Below, in pieces: positions 1 through 11,510 of a stretch of DNA of 64,000 nt. Each line of letters starts with the position of its first letter. Positions within the stretch are counted from its first letter, which is position 1. The stretch lies in NCBI GenBank assembly GCA_024803745.1, contig JANJXV010000190.1:1129501-1193500 (forward strand), in the 5' to 3' direction. Source of the stretch: Megascapheus bottae. Taxonomy: Eukaryota; Chordata; Mammalia; Rodentia; Geomyidae. The position numbers and the translations under genes were made by a program. The notes below the pieces were generated by a model, which saw only the letters and a program-made list of their open reading frames with translations, was not told the origin of the DNA and searched no databases.

Positions 1-1480
1 GAGGGCTGCACGGTGGTGGAGCCCAGAGACGTGCTCGTTGTTGGGTGGTGGGTTCTGGGAGCTACATGCAGGGCTGTGCTGTGGGGAGGAGCTGGAAAGA
101 TGAATGAGCCCGCCCGAGTCTAGAGAGCGTTACACGTGCAGGGAAATCTCAGTTCAGCTCCGGCCTCCGGCTGGTGGCATTCCTGCCTTCTGTTCTCTCA
201 TCTGGGCCAAGGCCAGCGGCACACATCACCATCTGTGAGGAGGAAAGGAGAGGGCGACACGTGTGTGCCGTGCCCATGCATGTGTGGCCGTCGACACTGG
301 GTTTCTCCAGGCTGACCGGGAGCCAAGAGGGGCCAGCCCAAGTTGTCTGTGCTCGGGTCCGAGCAGGGGCCTGCGGAGACCCTGTGTGGGCTCCGTTGCC
401 AGTCCTCAGTCTGGGCCTCGCAGTGAACACAGAGGTCGCTAGCCCCGCACTCTGCCCTGGCGACAGTTGACGGCTGGTCTCGGCCCTCGGGCTGCAAACT
501 CGGCCTGTGTTTGTAGCTTTGAGCCGTCTGAGGCGTTGAGTGAAGAGACCAGCTGATTCACAGGGCCTATCCCACCAGCGCTCGTAATTCTCCAGCAGCC
601 GTGGCGTCTGAGTCCCCACCCCCCCACGATGGGAGTTTCTCATCTGTGAGAGCGGTCCTCGCAGGGTGCAGGCAGACAATCAGAGGCACAAAGACGCGCA
701 TGGGTGGAGGGGCGTGAGCTCCCCACGGCCGTCGTGGGGTCTCCCGAGCGCGGGGCTGCAGGCGCCCGCCGGTGCTGGACGCTGTCTATACCAAATGGCC
801 TCCCGTGTGACGCCTCATCCTGCATCCGGCTTGGTGCCTTACTGGTTGGATAGAGATATTTACATACGGAAAGCGCTGTCTTATTTCTGTGTTGTAATTT
901 CCCCGTGTCAGAATTGCCTTTTGGTGTCATTTGAGTCATCGCTTGGCTCAATCTGTGAAAACCACAAAGGCCACTTCATATCGGGAGTCGGGGTAGCCGT
1001 TGACAACACCCCATTTGTTTCCCATATGGATTTCCCGTGATTCCCACACCGTGATTGAAACGACAGCTTTTGATTATTATCGTTGCTTCCGGCTGTGTGA
1101 CAGAGGACTGAACACAAACCCTGTGCTTTGAATGCTGTCCAGTTAGAATATGAGTGTTAAGCCTTTGGCTGATTGAATTGGACAGTACTAAAATTTTAAG
1201 TATTATTGACAGTCACCGCGCTGAGTTCATTTAAGGGAAAATTGACAAACAAGAAAAAGAATCTAAATGAAACCTACTGAGTGGCAAACCCATACGTCAA
1301 CAAGAACAAATGCTCAACCGGGGCCTCGAGGGGAGAGTCTTGCCACAGGGTGCAGATGGCGCACAGCTGTCCCCAGGGTGTCTGACCGGCTCATGGGTCT
1401 GGGGCAGGGGGGAAAGCAGTGCGTTCTCTGTCCATTTGTGCTGGTATAACAAAAGACCAGAAACTGGGCTATCCTAAAAT
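1..1480. other. Intergenic sequence, no gene seen
   Basis: No coding region, RNA gene or repeat family is recognisable. The first 800 bases are GC-rich with short chance frames on both strands. From about 820 to 1260 the sequence becomes AT-richer and has low-complexity-free, regulatory-looking text (several TTTGATT/ATTGA motifs), which could be a conserved non-coding element; only a cross-species alignment would tell. Confidence 0.4.
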
Positions 1481-1500
1481 ATCAAAAAATTATGGCTCCT

Positions 1501-1704
1501 GGGGCTGGGAGTGTGGCCTAGTGGTAGAGTGCTTGCCTAGCACGCATGAAGCCCTGGGTTCGAGTCCTTGGTACCATATACATAGAAAAAAAAAACACCA
1601 GAAGTGGTGCTGAGGCTCAGGTAGTAGAGCTCTAGCCTTGAGAAAGTCCAAGGACAGTGCTCAGGCCCTGAGCTCAAGCCCAGGACTGGCAAAAAAAAAA
1701 AAAA
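1501..1704 (+). repeat. ID-derived dimeric SINE (IDL-Geo-like), full length
   Basis: The left half is tRNA-like, with an A-box-like 'cctagtggtagagtgc' and a B-box 'ggttcgagtcc', followed by an A-rich linker. The right half is non-tRNA, ends in 'caggactggc' and carries a 14-base poly-A tail. It is flanked by an exact 12-base target-site duplication AAAAAATTATGG (1484-1495 and 1699-1710), the signature of L1-driven retroposition. The full length and clean duplication indicate a fairly young insertion. The family name comes from memory of geomyoid rodent SINEs. Confidence 0.88.
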
Positions 1705-1904
1705 TTATGGGTCCCTGTTTTGGGGGCCTGGATGTCGGCCAGCCAGCGCTGTCAGATGATGTCTGGTGGGGCTGCTCCACTTCCAAGACGGCGTTTCCTC
1801 AACGTCGAGCACAGGGCCTGGCGCCGCCTTGCGATCTCCTCAACGCCCGCCCGAGTCCATGGGTAATCATCTCCCCCTCAGAGACCACACCGAGCCCTTC
1901 CCTA

Positions 1905-1995
1905 TTGTGGTCACTGCTGTTGAACTAATTGCCTATTTCGCTAAATCTCTGCTGTTATCAATAGTGCTAATTACCTGTCACCTAGTTTCCAAATG
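1905..1995. other. AT-rich block, candidate conserved non-coding element
   Basis: A short, non-repetitive AT-rich stretch with TAATTG/CTAATT homeodomain-type cores ('ctaattacctgtcacc', which also contains an E-box CACCTG on the other strand). It stands out from the GC-rich surroundings. Conservation cannot be tested here, so this is a suggestion only. Confidence 0.25.
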
Positions 1996-2103
1996 ACCCC
2001 ATCGACCGGCCCCCTCCCTATTCCCTCCGGTTCTGATCTTTTCCAGTCTCTCCCCCCTCACAGCCCTCCCTGGGAGAACAAGCAGAATAAGGCCCCTTCT
2101 CTT

Positions 2104-2152
2104 CCCCATATATATATACATCATATATATATGATATATACATATATCATCT
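2104..2152. repeat. TA-rich simple repeat
   Basis: Alternating TA tracts interrupted by 'catcat' and 'gatatatacatat' make an imperfectly palindromic, low-stability segment. It is likely a decayed (TA)n microsatellite. Confidence 0.7.
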
Positions 2153-2184
2153 ACACCAACAGTGCCTCCCTTCTCTCCTGCTTT

Positions 2185-2244
2185 TCTCCTCCTCCTCCTC
2201 CTCCTCCTCCTCCTCCTCCTCCTCCTCCTCCTCCTCCTCCTCCT
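2185..2244. repeat. (TCC)20 microsatellite
   Basis: Twenty uninterrupted TCC triplets, a pure pyrimidine strand. The length suggests it is polymorphic. It lies at the start of a 500-base pyrimidine-rich region. Confidence 0.95.
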
Positions 2245-2339
2245 TTACTTCCATGCATATACAATATAGAAAGAGCCTTGCATTGAACATTCAAGCACAC
2301 TCTTCATCTAGAGCCAACACCTGTCACCAGGCCTGCCCC

Positions 2340-2700
2340 CCTTTACCTACCACCTCCCTCCCTCCTCCTTCCCCTCTCCTTTCCCCCTCCCCTTCCCCCT
2401 CTCTCCCTCATGCCCATTCTCTCCCTCTGTCTGTCTGACTGTCTGTCTATCTGTCTGTCTTCCTTCGTTCCCTCTCCCCTTCCCCCTCTCTCCCTCATGC
2501 CCATTCTCTCTATCTGTCTATTTGTCTGTCTATCTGTCTTCCTTCATTCCCTTTCTCCTTCCCCCTTTCTCCCTCATGCCCATTCTCTCTGTCTGTCTGT
2601 TTGTCTGTCTATCTGTCTTCCTTCGTTCTCTCTCCCCTTCCCCCTCTCTCCCTCATGCCCATTCTCTCCATCTGTCTGTCTGTCTGTCTGTCTCCATTAT
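2340..2700. repeat. Pyrimidine-rich minisatellite, about 79-87 bp x 4, with embedded CTGT tetranucleotides
   Basis: The marker 'ctcatgcccattctctc' recurs with its ATG at 2410, 2497, 2576 and 2655 (spacings 87, 79, 79). Each unit contains a (CTGT)/(CTAT) run followed by 'cttccttc' and a C/T-rich spacer. Short open frames made of Leu/Ser/Cys/Pro repeats cross it and are not genes. Confidence 0.9.
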
Positions 2701-2704
2701 TTGT

Positions 2705-3716
2705 TGCTGGTCTTGAACCACCCAAAAGGGTTCTTTCCCTTTACTCCCTCAACAAGCTTTCCCGAGCACAGCAATATTTCCTACCATTAACACGTTACCC
2801 AGTGTTATTATTACCAGGGTAATGGAAATTTCCCATTTCCTCACATCTGGCCCATATTCTCATTTCCCCCATGTGTCTAAGAACCTCACATTTCCTATCC
2901 TCTCACTGTTACTGTGAGCTAGAGGCTCTTGGCCTGGGACGGAGCATGAAGTCCTTTGGGGAAGCTTGAGAACCATCTCCTTTTCCAGTTGTGATCTCCT
3001 CCTTGGGGTGCTGTGCCTCTCAGCTCTGTGGTCAGCACGGCTGGCTTCTGCTGCGCTGTCATGTCTGGCATCCCCTGAAAAGACTGATGCACAGTCAGAT
3101 GCTGGCATGACCAAATCCTCCGAGACCCATCCACCTCCCCGCCCGGCCCCGGGCTGGAAGCCGAGGGCGTCGCCATCGCCGTCTTTGCTGTCTGGTAAGT
3201 TGGTTGGTTGGTTGGTCTCTCGCCCAGGGATGTTTTCCCACATTGCGTGCTGAGAACCCCAGCCTGGGGTGTCCAGGGCACGGCCTCCTAGTCCCAAGGC
3301 CCCAGGCCGGAGCCACGGCGCTGGCGAGGCCGTTCTGCATGGAGCAGTTACGCTGTGGGCTGGGCTGCCTCTGCAAAGCAGAATCTGCCCGTCTCCAGTG
3401 GGAGACCCCCACGCCCTGCCCTGGGCCTCCGTGGCCACGCAGCTCTCCACGCTCTCCCCCCAGGGAGGACCCCCGTCCTCTACCTGGGGTGGACCCACCA
3501 TCTTCCCAGGTGCTCCCCCCCCCCCCCCCCCGTGTCCGGGCTCCTCACCTTCCAAGCTGAGCACTGTCCCTTTAAAAAGGCCTTCAAATTCTGGAGAGGT
3601 TGGTGGATTTATTCTCGTACCTTCTTCTATTAACATGTAGTAGACACCGGCAGAGCCAGAGGACACCCTGCACAGGCTCGGCCCCCACCCCTACCTGGCC
3701 TGGCCGATGCACAGGC
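2705..3716. other. Intergenic sequence, no gene seen
   Basis: GC-rich unique sequence with a short TTGG run near 3196-3214 and an 18-base C tract near 3511-3528. A 268-codon frame on the minus strand (2860-3666) and overlapping shorter frames on the plus strand exist. They have no recognisable domain, show low-complexity composition and conflict with each other, so I do not call a gene. Confidence 0.45.
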
Positions 3717-4207
3717 CCTGGCAGCTCCTCACTCCAGCCTGGCTAGAAGCAGGTCTGGGCAGCTGGTCACCTCAGCCTGGCTGGACACAGCCCCAAGCGG
3801 CTGGTCACCCCAGCCTGGCTAGATGCAGGTCCGGGCAGCTGGTCACCCCAGCCTGGCTGGACACCTGGCCCCAGGCGGCTGGTCACCCCAGCCTGGCTGG
3901 ACACCTGGCCCCAGGCGGCTGGTCACCCCAGCCTGGCTGGACACCTGGCCCCAGGCGGCCGGTCACCCCAGCCTGGCTGGACACCTGGCCCCAGGCGGCC
4001 GGTCACCCCAGCCTGGCTGGCTGCAGGTCCGGGCAGCTGGTCACCCCAGCCTGGCTGGCTGCAGGTCCGGGCAGCTGGTCACCCCAGCCTGGCTGGACAC
4101 CTGGCCCCAGGCGGCTGGTCACCTCAGCCTGGCTGGACACCTGGCCCCAGGTGGCTGGTCACCCCAGCCTGGCTGGCTGCAGGTCCGGGCAGCTGGTCAC
4201 CCCAGAC
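3717..4207. repeat. Minisatellite, 38-40 bp x about 12.5
   Basis: Twelve copies of 'cagcctggct' recur every 38-40 bases. There are two unit types: one continues 'ggacacctggccccaggcgg' (40 bp), the other 'ggctgcaggtccgggcag' (38 bp). The types occur in blocks rather than strict alternation, which fits unequal exchange. The two sizes shift reading frame, yet stops are absent, so frames of up to 221 codons arise by chance. Confidence 0.95.
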
Positions 4208-4539
4208 TTGTGCTGCAGTTCCACTCGTGTTGAGGGGTTTCCCGCGGGCACGTTATTACTTAGTGGGTCTCAAGGGTCTGGAAGTAAACACATTAACAAG
4301 CTACAACTACTGTTTGGACGCCTGCACTTCCCGCTGGTGATTAATGGAGATTCCTGCGCATTATGTTTTTAGAGTGGTGCTCTGGACTGGGGCAGAGGCT
4401 CATTAGAGACAGCGGGGCCTCAGCCACTAACAGCCTCGCCAGAAGGCTTTGTGCTCTCAAGTTAATGCTGGCACACCGTCTGCGTGCCTCGGGTTCCCAC
4501 GTCTCTGGTTCCCCGGGCACTTCCTGGCATTGGCTGTAG

Positions 4540-4760
4540 CTGATTTCTTCTTTAATCAGCTGTGATCCAGGCATCTGTGAATTTCTTGCTTTTCCTTTTT
4601 CCAGATAGTGAAACTGGCAAGTGACCCTGTCATGGAGTCAAGCCGCCTAAAAAGCGACAAGCGTAGTTATCAAGTGCAGTTGTTAATTCATTAAGGAGTG
4701 ACAGAACTGTTATCAAATGCGATTGTTGGTTCATTAAGTTTCATCTTCATTTAGCGAGGG
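4540..4760. other. AT-rich block, candidate conserved non-coding element
   Basis: Non-repetitive text with TTAATCAGCTG, 'gttaattcattaagg' and 'ggttcattaag' sites and two similar 'gttatcaa(g/a)tgc' segments near 4655 and 4710. The density of homeodomain-type cores and contrast with flanking GC-rich DNA resemble developmental enhancers. No conservation data are available. Confidence 0.3.
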
Positions 4761-4786
4761 GGAGGGAGGGAGGGAGGGAGGGAGGG
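4755..4786. repeat. (GGGA)n microsatellite
   Basis: Seven tandem GGGA units in a purine-only tract. Confidence 0.85.
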
Positions 4787-5142
4787 ACTGGTCAGTTCCA
4801 GCGCTGGGCAATGAGCACATTTCTGCTAAGTGAGTGGGAGTTCTGCTCCTGTGTTTTGTCACTCAGAGGTTCACAGAAAATGTCCCTCCACCCATCCTGG
4901 CTGGGCGGTGCCACCACCTGCACTGAATGTCTTCCTGTCAAGGAAATAACGGCCAACTGAGTCTCCACCTGTAGGTTTTCTTTCCTCTGGAGCCAAGCCT
5001 CTTAACAGAAAACCCAAAGGGAAAAGAAAATAGATGAAAAAGAACAAGGCTAGAGGAACTTTCTTCTGTCACTCCTCTTGTCCCCAGTCAGGGTCGTTTA
5101 GAACTGTTCTGGGTCCACTCAGCCTGTGTGTGTGTTGAAGTG

Positions 5143-5229
5143 ATGGGCTTGAACCTGGGGCCGGGGCTCTGGCCTGGCCCTCTTGCTCAAGGCTGGCACC
5201 CTACCACTTGAGCCACAGCTCCGCTTCTA
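5143..5229 (-). repeat. SINE fragment (right half, antisense)
   Basis: The sequence 'gggcttgaacctggggc' followed by 'ttgctcaaggctggcacc' and 'accacttgagccacagct' matches the right half of the composite SINEs seen elsewhere in the window, in reverse orientation. Both ends are missing, so it is an old, decayed copy. Confidence 0.7.
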
Positions 5230-7288
5230 CCCTCACATCCTTCGGTGGGATTTCTTGGAAATTCTTAATGTTTTCCTTTCTTTTCTCCCATCTCCTGGGA
5301 CTCCAGACTTCCTTTCAACAGGGCAGGGTCTCCAGCCCGGCGGCTCAGCCAGCCTGCTCACGTTGAATGTGGTGTTTTGGCCAAGTCTTTGTGAGGGGTT
5401 CTGGGAAGCCCCCTTCCGTCTTGGAGCTCCAGGCCTGGGTGTGGGGCTGAGCTGCTGGAGAGCACATAGGAAGGAGCCTGTGTCTCTGCTGGGTTCACCT
5501 CTTTCCTGCCAGCTCTTCTTTGGCAGGGGTCCTTGCAGTCTCCAAAGCCGACCTGGAGTCTCGCCGAGATTCTACAAGTCGATGTCATCTTTAACACAGA
5601 TTCCTACAGAGCCTGTCCTGAGCCTTAGGTGCCAAGAGTTAGACAGCCGAGTTCTGCTGGGGGACCCAGCTTCCCAGCTTCCCATATACCCGTAAAACTG
5701 CACCTTCACGGTTGTTTCCAGGGCACTCAAAGCCGGTGGAGAGCGAGGCTTGCGTTTCCTTTGGAAGCTTCTCTCATCTCCTCTTGTGATTCCCACCATT
5801 TAACTTCTCAAATGGGCTGAGCTGGGAGGTGTTGGCCTGGCTGGCTTGGCAGTGGAGAACTATTCTGCATGACAAAAGCATGGCCACTCCACCCGGCAGA
5901 ATGGCCGGCCAGAAGCAGAGCCCTGGGCTGGAGCAGGGCCGGGAGCCTGGGCTGGAGCAGGGCCGGGAGCCCGGGCCGGCTGGCGGCGGGGGTGGAATGG
6001 GCTGTGTGGCTGGCGTCCCCCAGCCCCCCGCCCCCCGCAGCACCACCACAGCCCGAAGCCCAGCCTCTTCCTTTGCAGCTGGATCTTAGCCGTCTCGTGT
6101 CCAGAGCTGACCTCAATTTCAGCTCACCCCTGGCTGATGGCTCAGTCCTGCCTTTGTGCCCATGAGGAAACACTCCAGGAGCAGAGGCCAAGGAGCTGAA
6201 CAAGGCTGGCTGGGCACAGGAGGTGGGAAGAAACCAGTTCAAGAAACCAGCTTAGGCTCTGCCCTAACCCTGGTGAAACACATGGAAACCAGGGCAGCTT
6301 GGTACATTTTGTGAATGGAGGGATTCATGCAAGAGGGGGAGGAGAGCGAGGAGAACTCGGCCTGCCTCATCTACCAAAGCCACAAGGCCTGCCACGCCGA
6401 CAGCGGCCACAAAGGCTACCAAACTGACCCGAAGTTTCCGTGGGGTCGAAACCAGTGTGCAACGATTCTCCGGGCCAAGTGGTCATAGAGCCGCCACTTG
6501 GCTTGAGGGAGGGACTCCAGCTGCAGAGGTGACGCGGAGGCTGAGGAAGGAGCACGGGCGGGCAGCACAGGTGCCACACCGAGGCACCACAGCCACACCG
6601 AGGTAAGCAATTCTAGTTCAGCTCCTGGTACTTCCTGGATGTGGAGGACTTGGCTACTTCTCAGACGGTCCAGACTCCCAGCACCATCCCCGCTCCACAC
6701 CCGCTCCCCTCCTGAGTCCCGGGCTTCCTCTGCCCAGGCCCTCAGTTCTGTGCTTGTCTCCATGTTGGAACAGGATGGGTCTTTCTGTCTGTTTCATAGA
6801 CAATAACAAGCAGCTAGATCTCTTAACAACCAACCGAGTCTCCTCCCCTGGGAACGAGCCACTCCTTTCCTTGATAATTCTTGTTTTATTTTTCTTTCTT
6901 TCATTGTTGAGGTCTGTGGGATTTTCTTATTATCCTTAAGTAGTTGTACACAGGAGCTGTCATTTTCAAAGCCATTTATGAATGCACTGCATCACCCCTT
7001 TCAACCGCACGCGTCCTCCCCACCGTCCCTTCCCTCGCGCTCCTTGAGGTCCAAGGATGCATGCAGGATTCTCGCCATATTTCTGTTCCTCCTCGACAAT
7101 CTTGCAGCTACCTTTCATGCCATGGAGTTGTGGGGTCACCGATGTCCCGCCCCTGGCCTGTGCCTCGCCCACGCCGCCCCTAGCCGGCTGGTGCCGCGGG
7201 CAGGCTGGTCTCCCATCTCCAGGCCGGCGTCCGCCGGAACACGGCCATTTCTTTGGTGAGTGGCCCCCCAAGTTTTCCTTTTGAAGGA
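5230..7288. other. Intergenic sequence with a 24-bp tandem duplication
   Basis: Unique GC-rich DNA. An exact 24-bp direct duplication lies at 5923-5946 and 5947-5970 (unit begins 'ctgggctggagcagggcc'). Open frames in this part are short and overlapping. I see no exon, tRNA or recognisable transposon. Confidence 0.4.
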
Positions 7289-7300
7289 TGTACTTCTCCT

Positions 7301-7498
7301 TTTTTTCTTTTTGCCAGTCCTGGGCTTGAGCTCAGGGCCTGAGCACTGTCCTTGGACTTTCTCAAGGCTAGAGCTCCACCCCTTGAGCCTCAGCACCACT
7401 TCTGGCTTTTTTTCTATGTATGTGGTACCGAGGAATTGAACCCAGGTCTTCGTGCATGCCAGGCAAGCACTTTAACCACTAGGCCACACTCCCCGCCC
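7301..7498 (-). repeat. ID-derived dimeric SINE (IDL-Geo-like), full length, antisense
   Basis: This is the reverse complement of the element at 1501. Poly-T leads into 'gccagtcctgggcttgagc', then 'ctatgtatgtggtaccgagg', then the tRNA-like half ending 'aggccacactccc'. An exact 16-base target-site duplication TGTACTTCTCCTTTTT flanks it (7289-7304 and 7499-7514). The flawless duplication indicates recent insertion. Confidence 0.92.
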
Positions 7499-8084
7499 TG
7501 TACTTCTCCTTTTTGCACCCAAAACTTAACTTGGGATCTCTCTAATCTCGTCGATTCCCACCCGGCACTGTGAGCCTCTGGTGGAATTAAGTGGTGCAGA
7601 GAACCACAGAGCCGCCTGCTCCGAGAAGGCCGCAGGTGGGTGTTCCAGGCCCACGTCAATGTAAGCGTTTAGATCTGTGTGAGGGAGTGTTGCTTCGGGG
7701 CTTGGAGTCAGGGCCCGAGTGCTGCCCCGAGCTTCCTGACTCAAGGACTGACGTCTCGGGGACGTTCCCGAGCTGGACGCTCAGATGTCGCTTCCTGAGC
7801 AGCAGGGATTGCAGAGCAGAGCCCTTCCGTCTTCGTCTCGTGTTCAGGAGTTTGGTGGTGATGTTGGTTGGGATGGATTTGCTAGATTTTTCTCTCTGGG
7901 GTTAACTCCGTCATGAGTCTGTAGGTAATATTCCTTTTCTTCTTTTTTGTTTTTCTCAGTTTGGTTGGAAATTTTCAGCTATTACTTCTAGGAACAATTT
8001 TCTGCCTCACTGTTTTCTACTCTCCTCTGGGATTCCAGAGGCTCCTTTTAAATCTATTTTATAAAACCAACCTGTATGTGCTCT

Positions 8085-8200
8085 CACCCTCCCTCCCTCC
8101 CTCCCTCCCTCCCTCTTACCCTCCCTCCCCCCTCCCTCCCCTCCTTTCTCCCTTTCCCTTTCTCCTTTCCTCCTCCCCTCCCTGCTTTTCCCCCACCTCG
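8085..8200. repeat. (CCCT)n and CT-rich low-complexity tract
   Basis: Eight or more CCCT units followed by irregular C/T-rich sequence. The purine strand could form mirror-repeat structures. Confidence 0.85.
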
Positions 8201-11200
8201 TTTGTGTTCCACAGCATATTTTCTCTGCGATCATGTGTGCAGTTTCCATTGTTCTACCTTACAGAATGGAGCTCTTTGAACGTTCCCTCTGTCCTTTCCA
8301 TTCTGGCCTTATTTCAGTTAGCCTAATTTTCAGTTCCAAAATTTCCATGTCATTTCTCTCTCTATTTTTTACATATTTACTGATTTAAAAAAACATTCTC
8401 TGCTGATATTTCTGGGTGTCATTTGTCTCTAAGAATGTGCTTTCAATCTTTTGACCAGTCACCTCTTCACTGTCTTCTCCAGGTCATTCTCTGTGTAAGG
8501 TCTTCGTGTTGGCATGGAAGTTCCCGGCCGACTGGATAATTTCTGTGTTGTGAGTGCAATGAGGGCTTTTTAATTGGCACCTGCTCATCTTGGCGTTGTG
8601 TCCTGGGGCTCTTGGCGCTGCTGCAGCGCTTTCCACGCTGTCCCTGGGGTGGAGGGCGGAGGACAGCCAGGCGTCAGTCCTTGTCCAGTGCTCCTGGCTG
8701 CTGGGGTGTTCGAGGCTGGGCACAGTTCAGGTCCTGAACTTCCAGCCGCTGCTTTTCTGGTTTGCCGGGGGTGGGGACGGGGACTCCAGTGGTGACACTG
8801 AAGCATCAGGCGGGGCCTGGAGTGCCCAGACGATGTTGTTGCCTGCGTGCTGGCTGTGTGCTGGCGCTTACTATGGTGGACCTCAGGCCATCCGCTCACC
8901 TCCCAGCCACCACCCCCACTCCCATCTCAGCCCTCACCCGAGCCATAGGCAAGGCAATGAGACCCTCATGGGGATGGAGCGGGCTGGCGTCCCCGGCCCC
9001 TTTCCGGACGCAGGGAGCTGTAGCAGCGCCGCAGCCTCGGTGTGAGTTTGAAAGGTGACAAATCTTAGAAAGAGCTGCCGTGGTGTTTTGCGTACCTGTC
9101 ATATGGCGGGATGCCTCCGGCGATGGGCCTGTGAAGCCTTTTTATTTCACACGCTTTATTTTTAAAGCCCAATGTGTTCCTTTGTGGTGTGCTTGTTTGT
9201 GGGGTTGGGATGCGTGTGAAAGGAGAGGTTGCAGGCAGGAAGGAGACGTGAGCTCCCGCCACACTGCGGGATGGGCCCTGGGGGCCCGTGGTCCTTGAAG
9301 TTCAAGACTGAGTGCTTGTGAAATTTGCAGACCCTGGGGGGGGCACAGCGTTGCCGGGTGGGGTGGGGGAGCAGCGGCGGTCAGGATGCTGGGCACCGAT
9401 GCTCACGCTGTCTCCCACCACAGAGGCCACACAGACCTGCTGATGCCGCGACACAGGGGTTTAGGGCCGGTAGAGAAGAAGCAGTGGGCTGGAGGGCCAG
9501 AGGGGCCGTTCAGCACCGAGAGACCACTGGGCACCGCTGGCACCAACCATCCAGCTGGCCGAGGACCTGTGCACCGGCTCCTGCTTCTCCCCGGAGGGCT
9601 CTTGGCTAACCCGCTCCTGGGCCCATACCAGCTCCAGCTCCATCTCCGCCTGTTCTTTGTTTCCGCTGGTGCCCAGGGCGTCTCCCTGCACCGGCTGCGA
9701 TGGTCCACGGGTGGTCTAAGCATCTTAGAGATGGCCGTGAGCCATTCCCCACGGAAGGGCCGGGGAGCGAGAGGGCCTGTGCGGGCCGGAAGCCCTCTCC
9801 TCAGGGGCAGTGCCCCGTGCTGTCTTCACACCAGCACGCTTTGCTTGAGTGTCTCGGCCCCAGTGGGCCTTGCCCGGCATCTTCTCTCAACCCCCTCTTC
9901 TCCTGACGACGCCTCCTCTATTTCCAGTCCCCTCCTCTCACACTGGTTGCTCCTACGATTCGATGGCAGCTTTTCACAAACATTCGAGGAAGGTGAGCTG
10001 TGGGAGATTTCACCTCTGTCCACCTGGGTCTGGTGAGTCTGAGGGAGAGGAGGACGGCACTGGGGTGTGGAATGGACACGTAGAAAACTGTTTCTGGTTG
10101 GTTAAAAAAGGGGACTTTTTCTGTAGAGGAGTCACCTTTTATTTCCTCCCATTTCCTGGTCCCAATAGGCCAACGGTCACCTCAGATCAAGTAAAGAGCC
10201 CCAGGGTAGATCTGTCCAGATTCACAGACACCTTCCTTCAAAGAGCTGTCCCCCACTCCCTGTCGCCGTTTACAAAGCCACATGAGGAAGCAGCCGCCAC
10301 GAGGAAGGAAGCTGCCCACCTTGCTCTTGGTTTCCCCACTGACCCCGAGCTGCTCGGCCACGTCCTCAGTGCGCTGGGCGACGGTGCCCACGGAGGGCAC
10401 AGGGCACCTCCCATGCCCTGTGGCTTCAATTCTGAGCAACCTCTCCCAGAAGAGTCTGGGGCTCTGTGGCTCTCCGGCGCACTGGCTGAGTGTCCGAGGA
10501 GAGCTCGTGACAGAACCCCAGCATCTGCGTGCTGCGCCCCGCGCCAGCCTTCTCTTTCCATCCGGAAAAAGCCCGCACGCCACCTGCCTGCAGCGCTAAC
10601 TCCAGCGGTGCTCAGCCCAGCCACTACTGGCAGAATCCGTGCTGCGAAACCAACTCATTGCTCTCCTGGAGGAAGGTGCGTGTTTGAAACCGGTCCTCTC
10701 GCAGTGAATAAAATGAGAATCTGAAGCAGAGGCGACCTTGCTGTTTCCGGCAGCCCAGAAAGGCCACGAGGAAGCGTCGGGCTTCCGGTGATGGAGTGGG
10801 TTTCATTCCAGGGCCTCCTCACGAGGCCCTGACCACAGCACTGGCTCCCTGCACCCCCCTCTCCCGGCGTGGGGTTGGCAGCCCCTCTCCCTTGGCATCA
10901 CTCAGGAGCTGGGGCTGGCTCGCGCTCTGGACGAGGACCCCGCGGTGGGTGGAGTGGCGCTGGAGGCCAGGGCAGGAAGGCCGTGGGGTAGGTGTGGGGG
11001 TCAGCTCTCAGTGCCAAAGTCCCTCGCCACCCTCGAGGCCTCCAGCAGGGGTGGTGCCAGCTGCCCGGGCGGGGCGGAGGGGCTCCAACTCTGGAGGAAA
11101 TGAGCTCTGAGACTTCCCCAGCTCCACCAGCCAGCAGAGCCGCGCTGGAAGGAGGTTCTGGGGGGTGGGGCCACCAATCTCGGAGGTCACTGGCCCAGCG

Positions 11201-11219
11201 TGACCTCTGATGGTGTTTT
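8201..11219. other. Intergenic sequence, no gene seen
   Basis: Unique sequence of mixed composition. The longest non-repetitive frame in the window's intergenic half lies here (9849-10724, plus strand, 291 codons). It has no domain, signal peptide or family resemblance that I recognise. Other frames of 130-216 codons overlap it on both strands, the usual picture for stop-poor GC-rich DNA. No splice-framed exon stands out. Confidence 0.4.
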
Positions 11220-11510
11220 AGCTAATGATGCATCTTACCTTTGGCCACATCTTACACTTAATGAGACATAGACTTCCCTGCTTGATAGAATTCACTGCTT
11301 TAAACCTACATACATGTTTTCAAATTTATTTTTAGTGGAAAGGCGATGTCCGAAGGGGTTACAGTTACATCGCTGAGCCTACAGACTTTTAATTTAAAAG
11401 GAAAGCGCGATCACTGCCCAAACAGATAATCATGGCAGCCTTTTATAAAAGCTAATTGCAGTGACAAAATAATTAATGTCTTCCCGATACTTATTGTCTG
11501 CCAAGAGCTA
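11220..11510. other. Candidate conserved non-coding element (homeodomain-core cluster)
   Basis: About 290 bases of non-repetitive AT-rich DNA between GC-rich flanks. It contains 'gctaatgatgcatctt', 'cacttaatgag', 'ttttaatttaaaagg', 'cagataatcatgg', 'agctaattgcagtg' and 'aaaataattaatgtc', that is, six or more TAAT/ATTA cores plus GATA- and GATCAC-like sites. No open frame of note crosses it. By style this is the most enhancer-like stretch of the upstream region. Confidence 0.35.

Noticed and set aside
1501..1600. tRNA gene suggested by A-box and B-box motifs
   Set aside because: The tRNA-like text belongs to the ID-derived SINE family. It has no proper cloverleaf 3' half and is followed by the SINE right half and a poly-A tail. 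The same applies at 28646, 39133 and 55080.
2860..3666. 268-codon minus-strand frame as a gene
   Set aside because: No domain, multiple competing frames on the other strand, poly-G/Gly tract within it; consistent with chance in GC-rich DNA.
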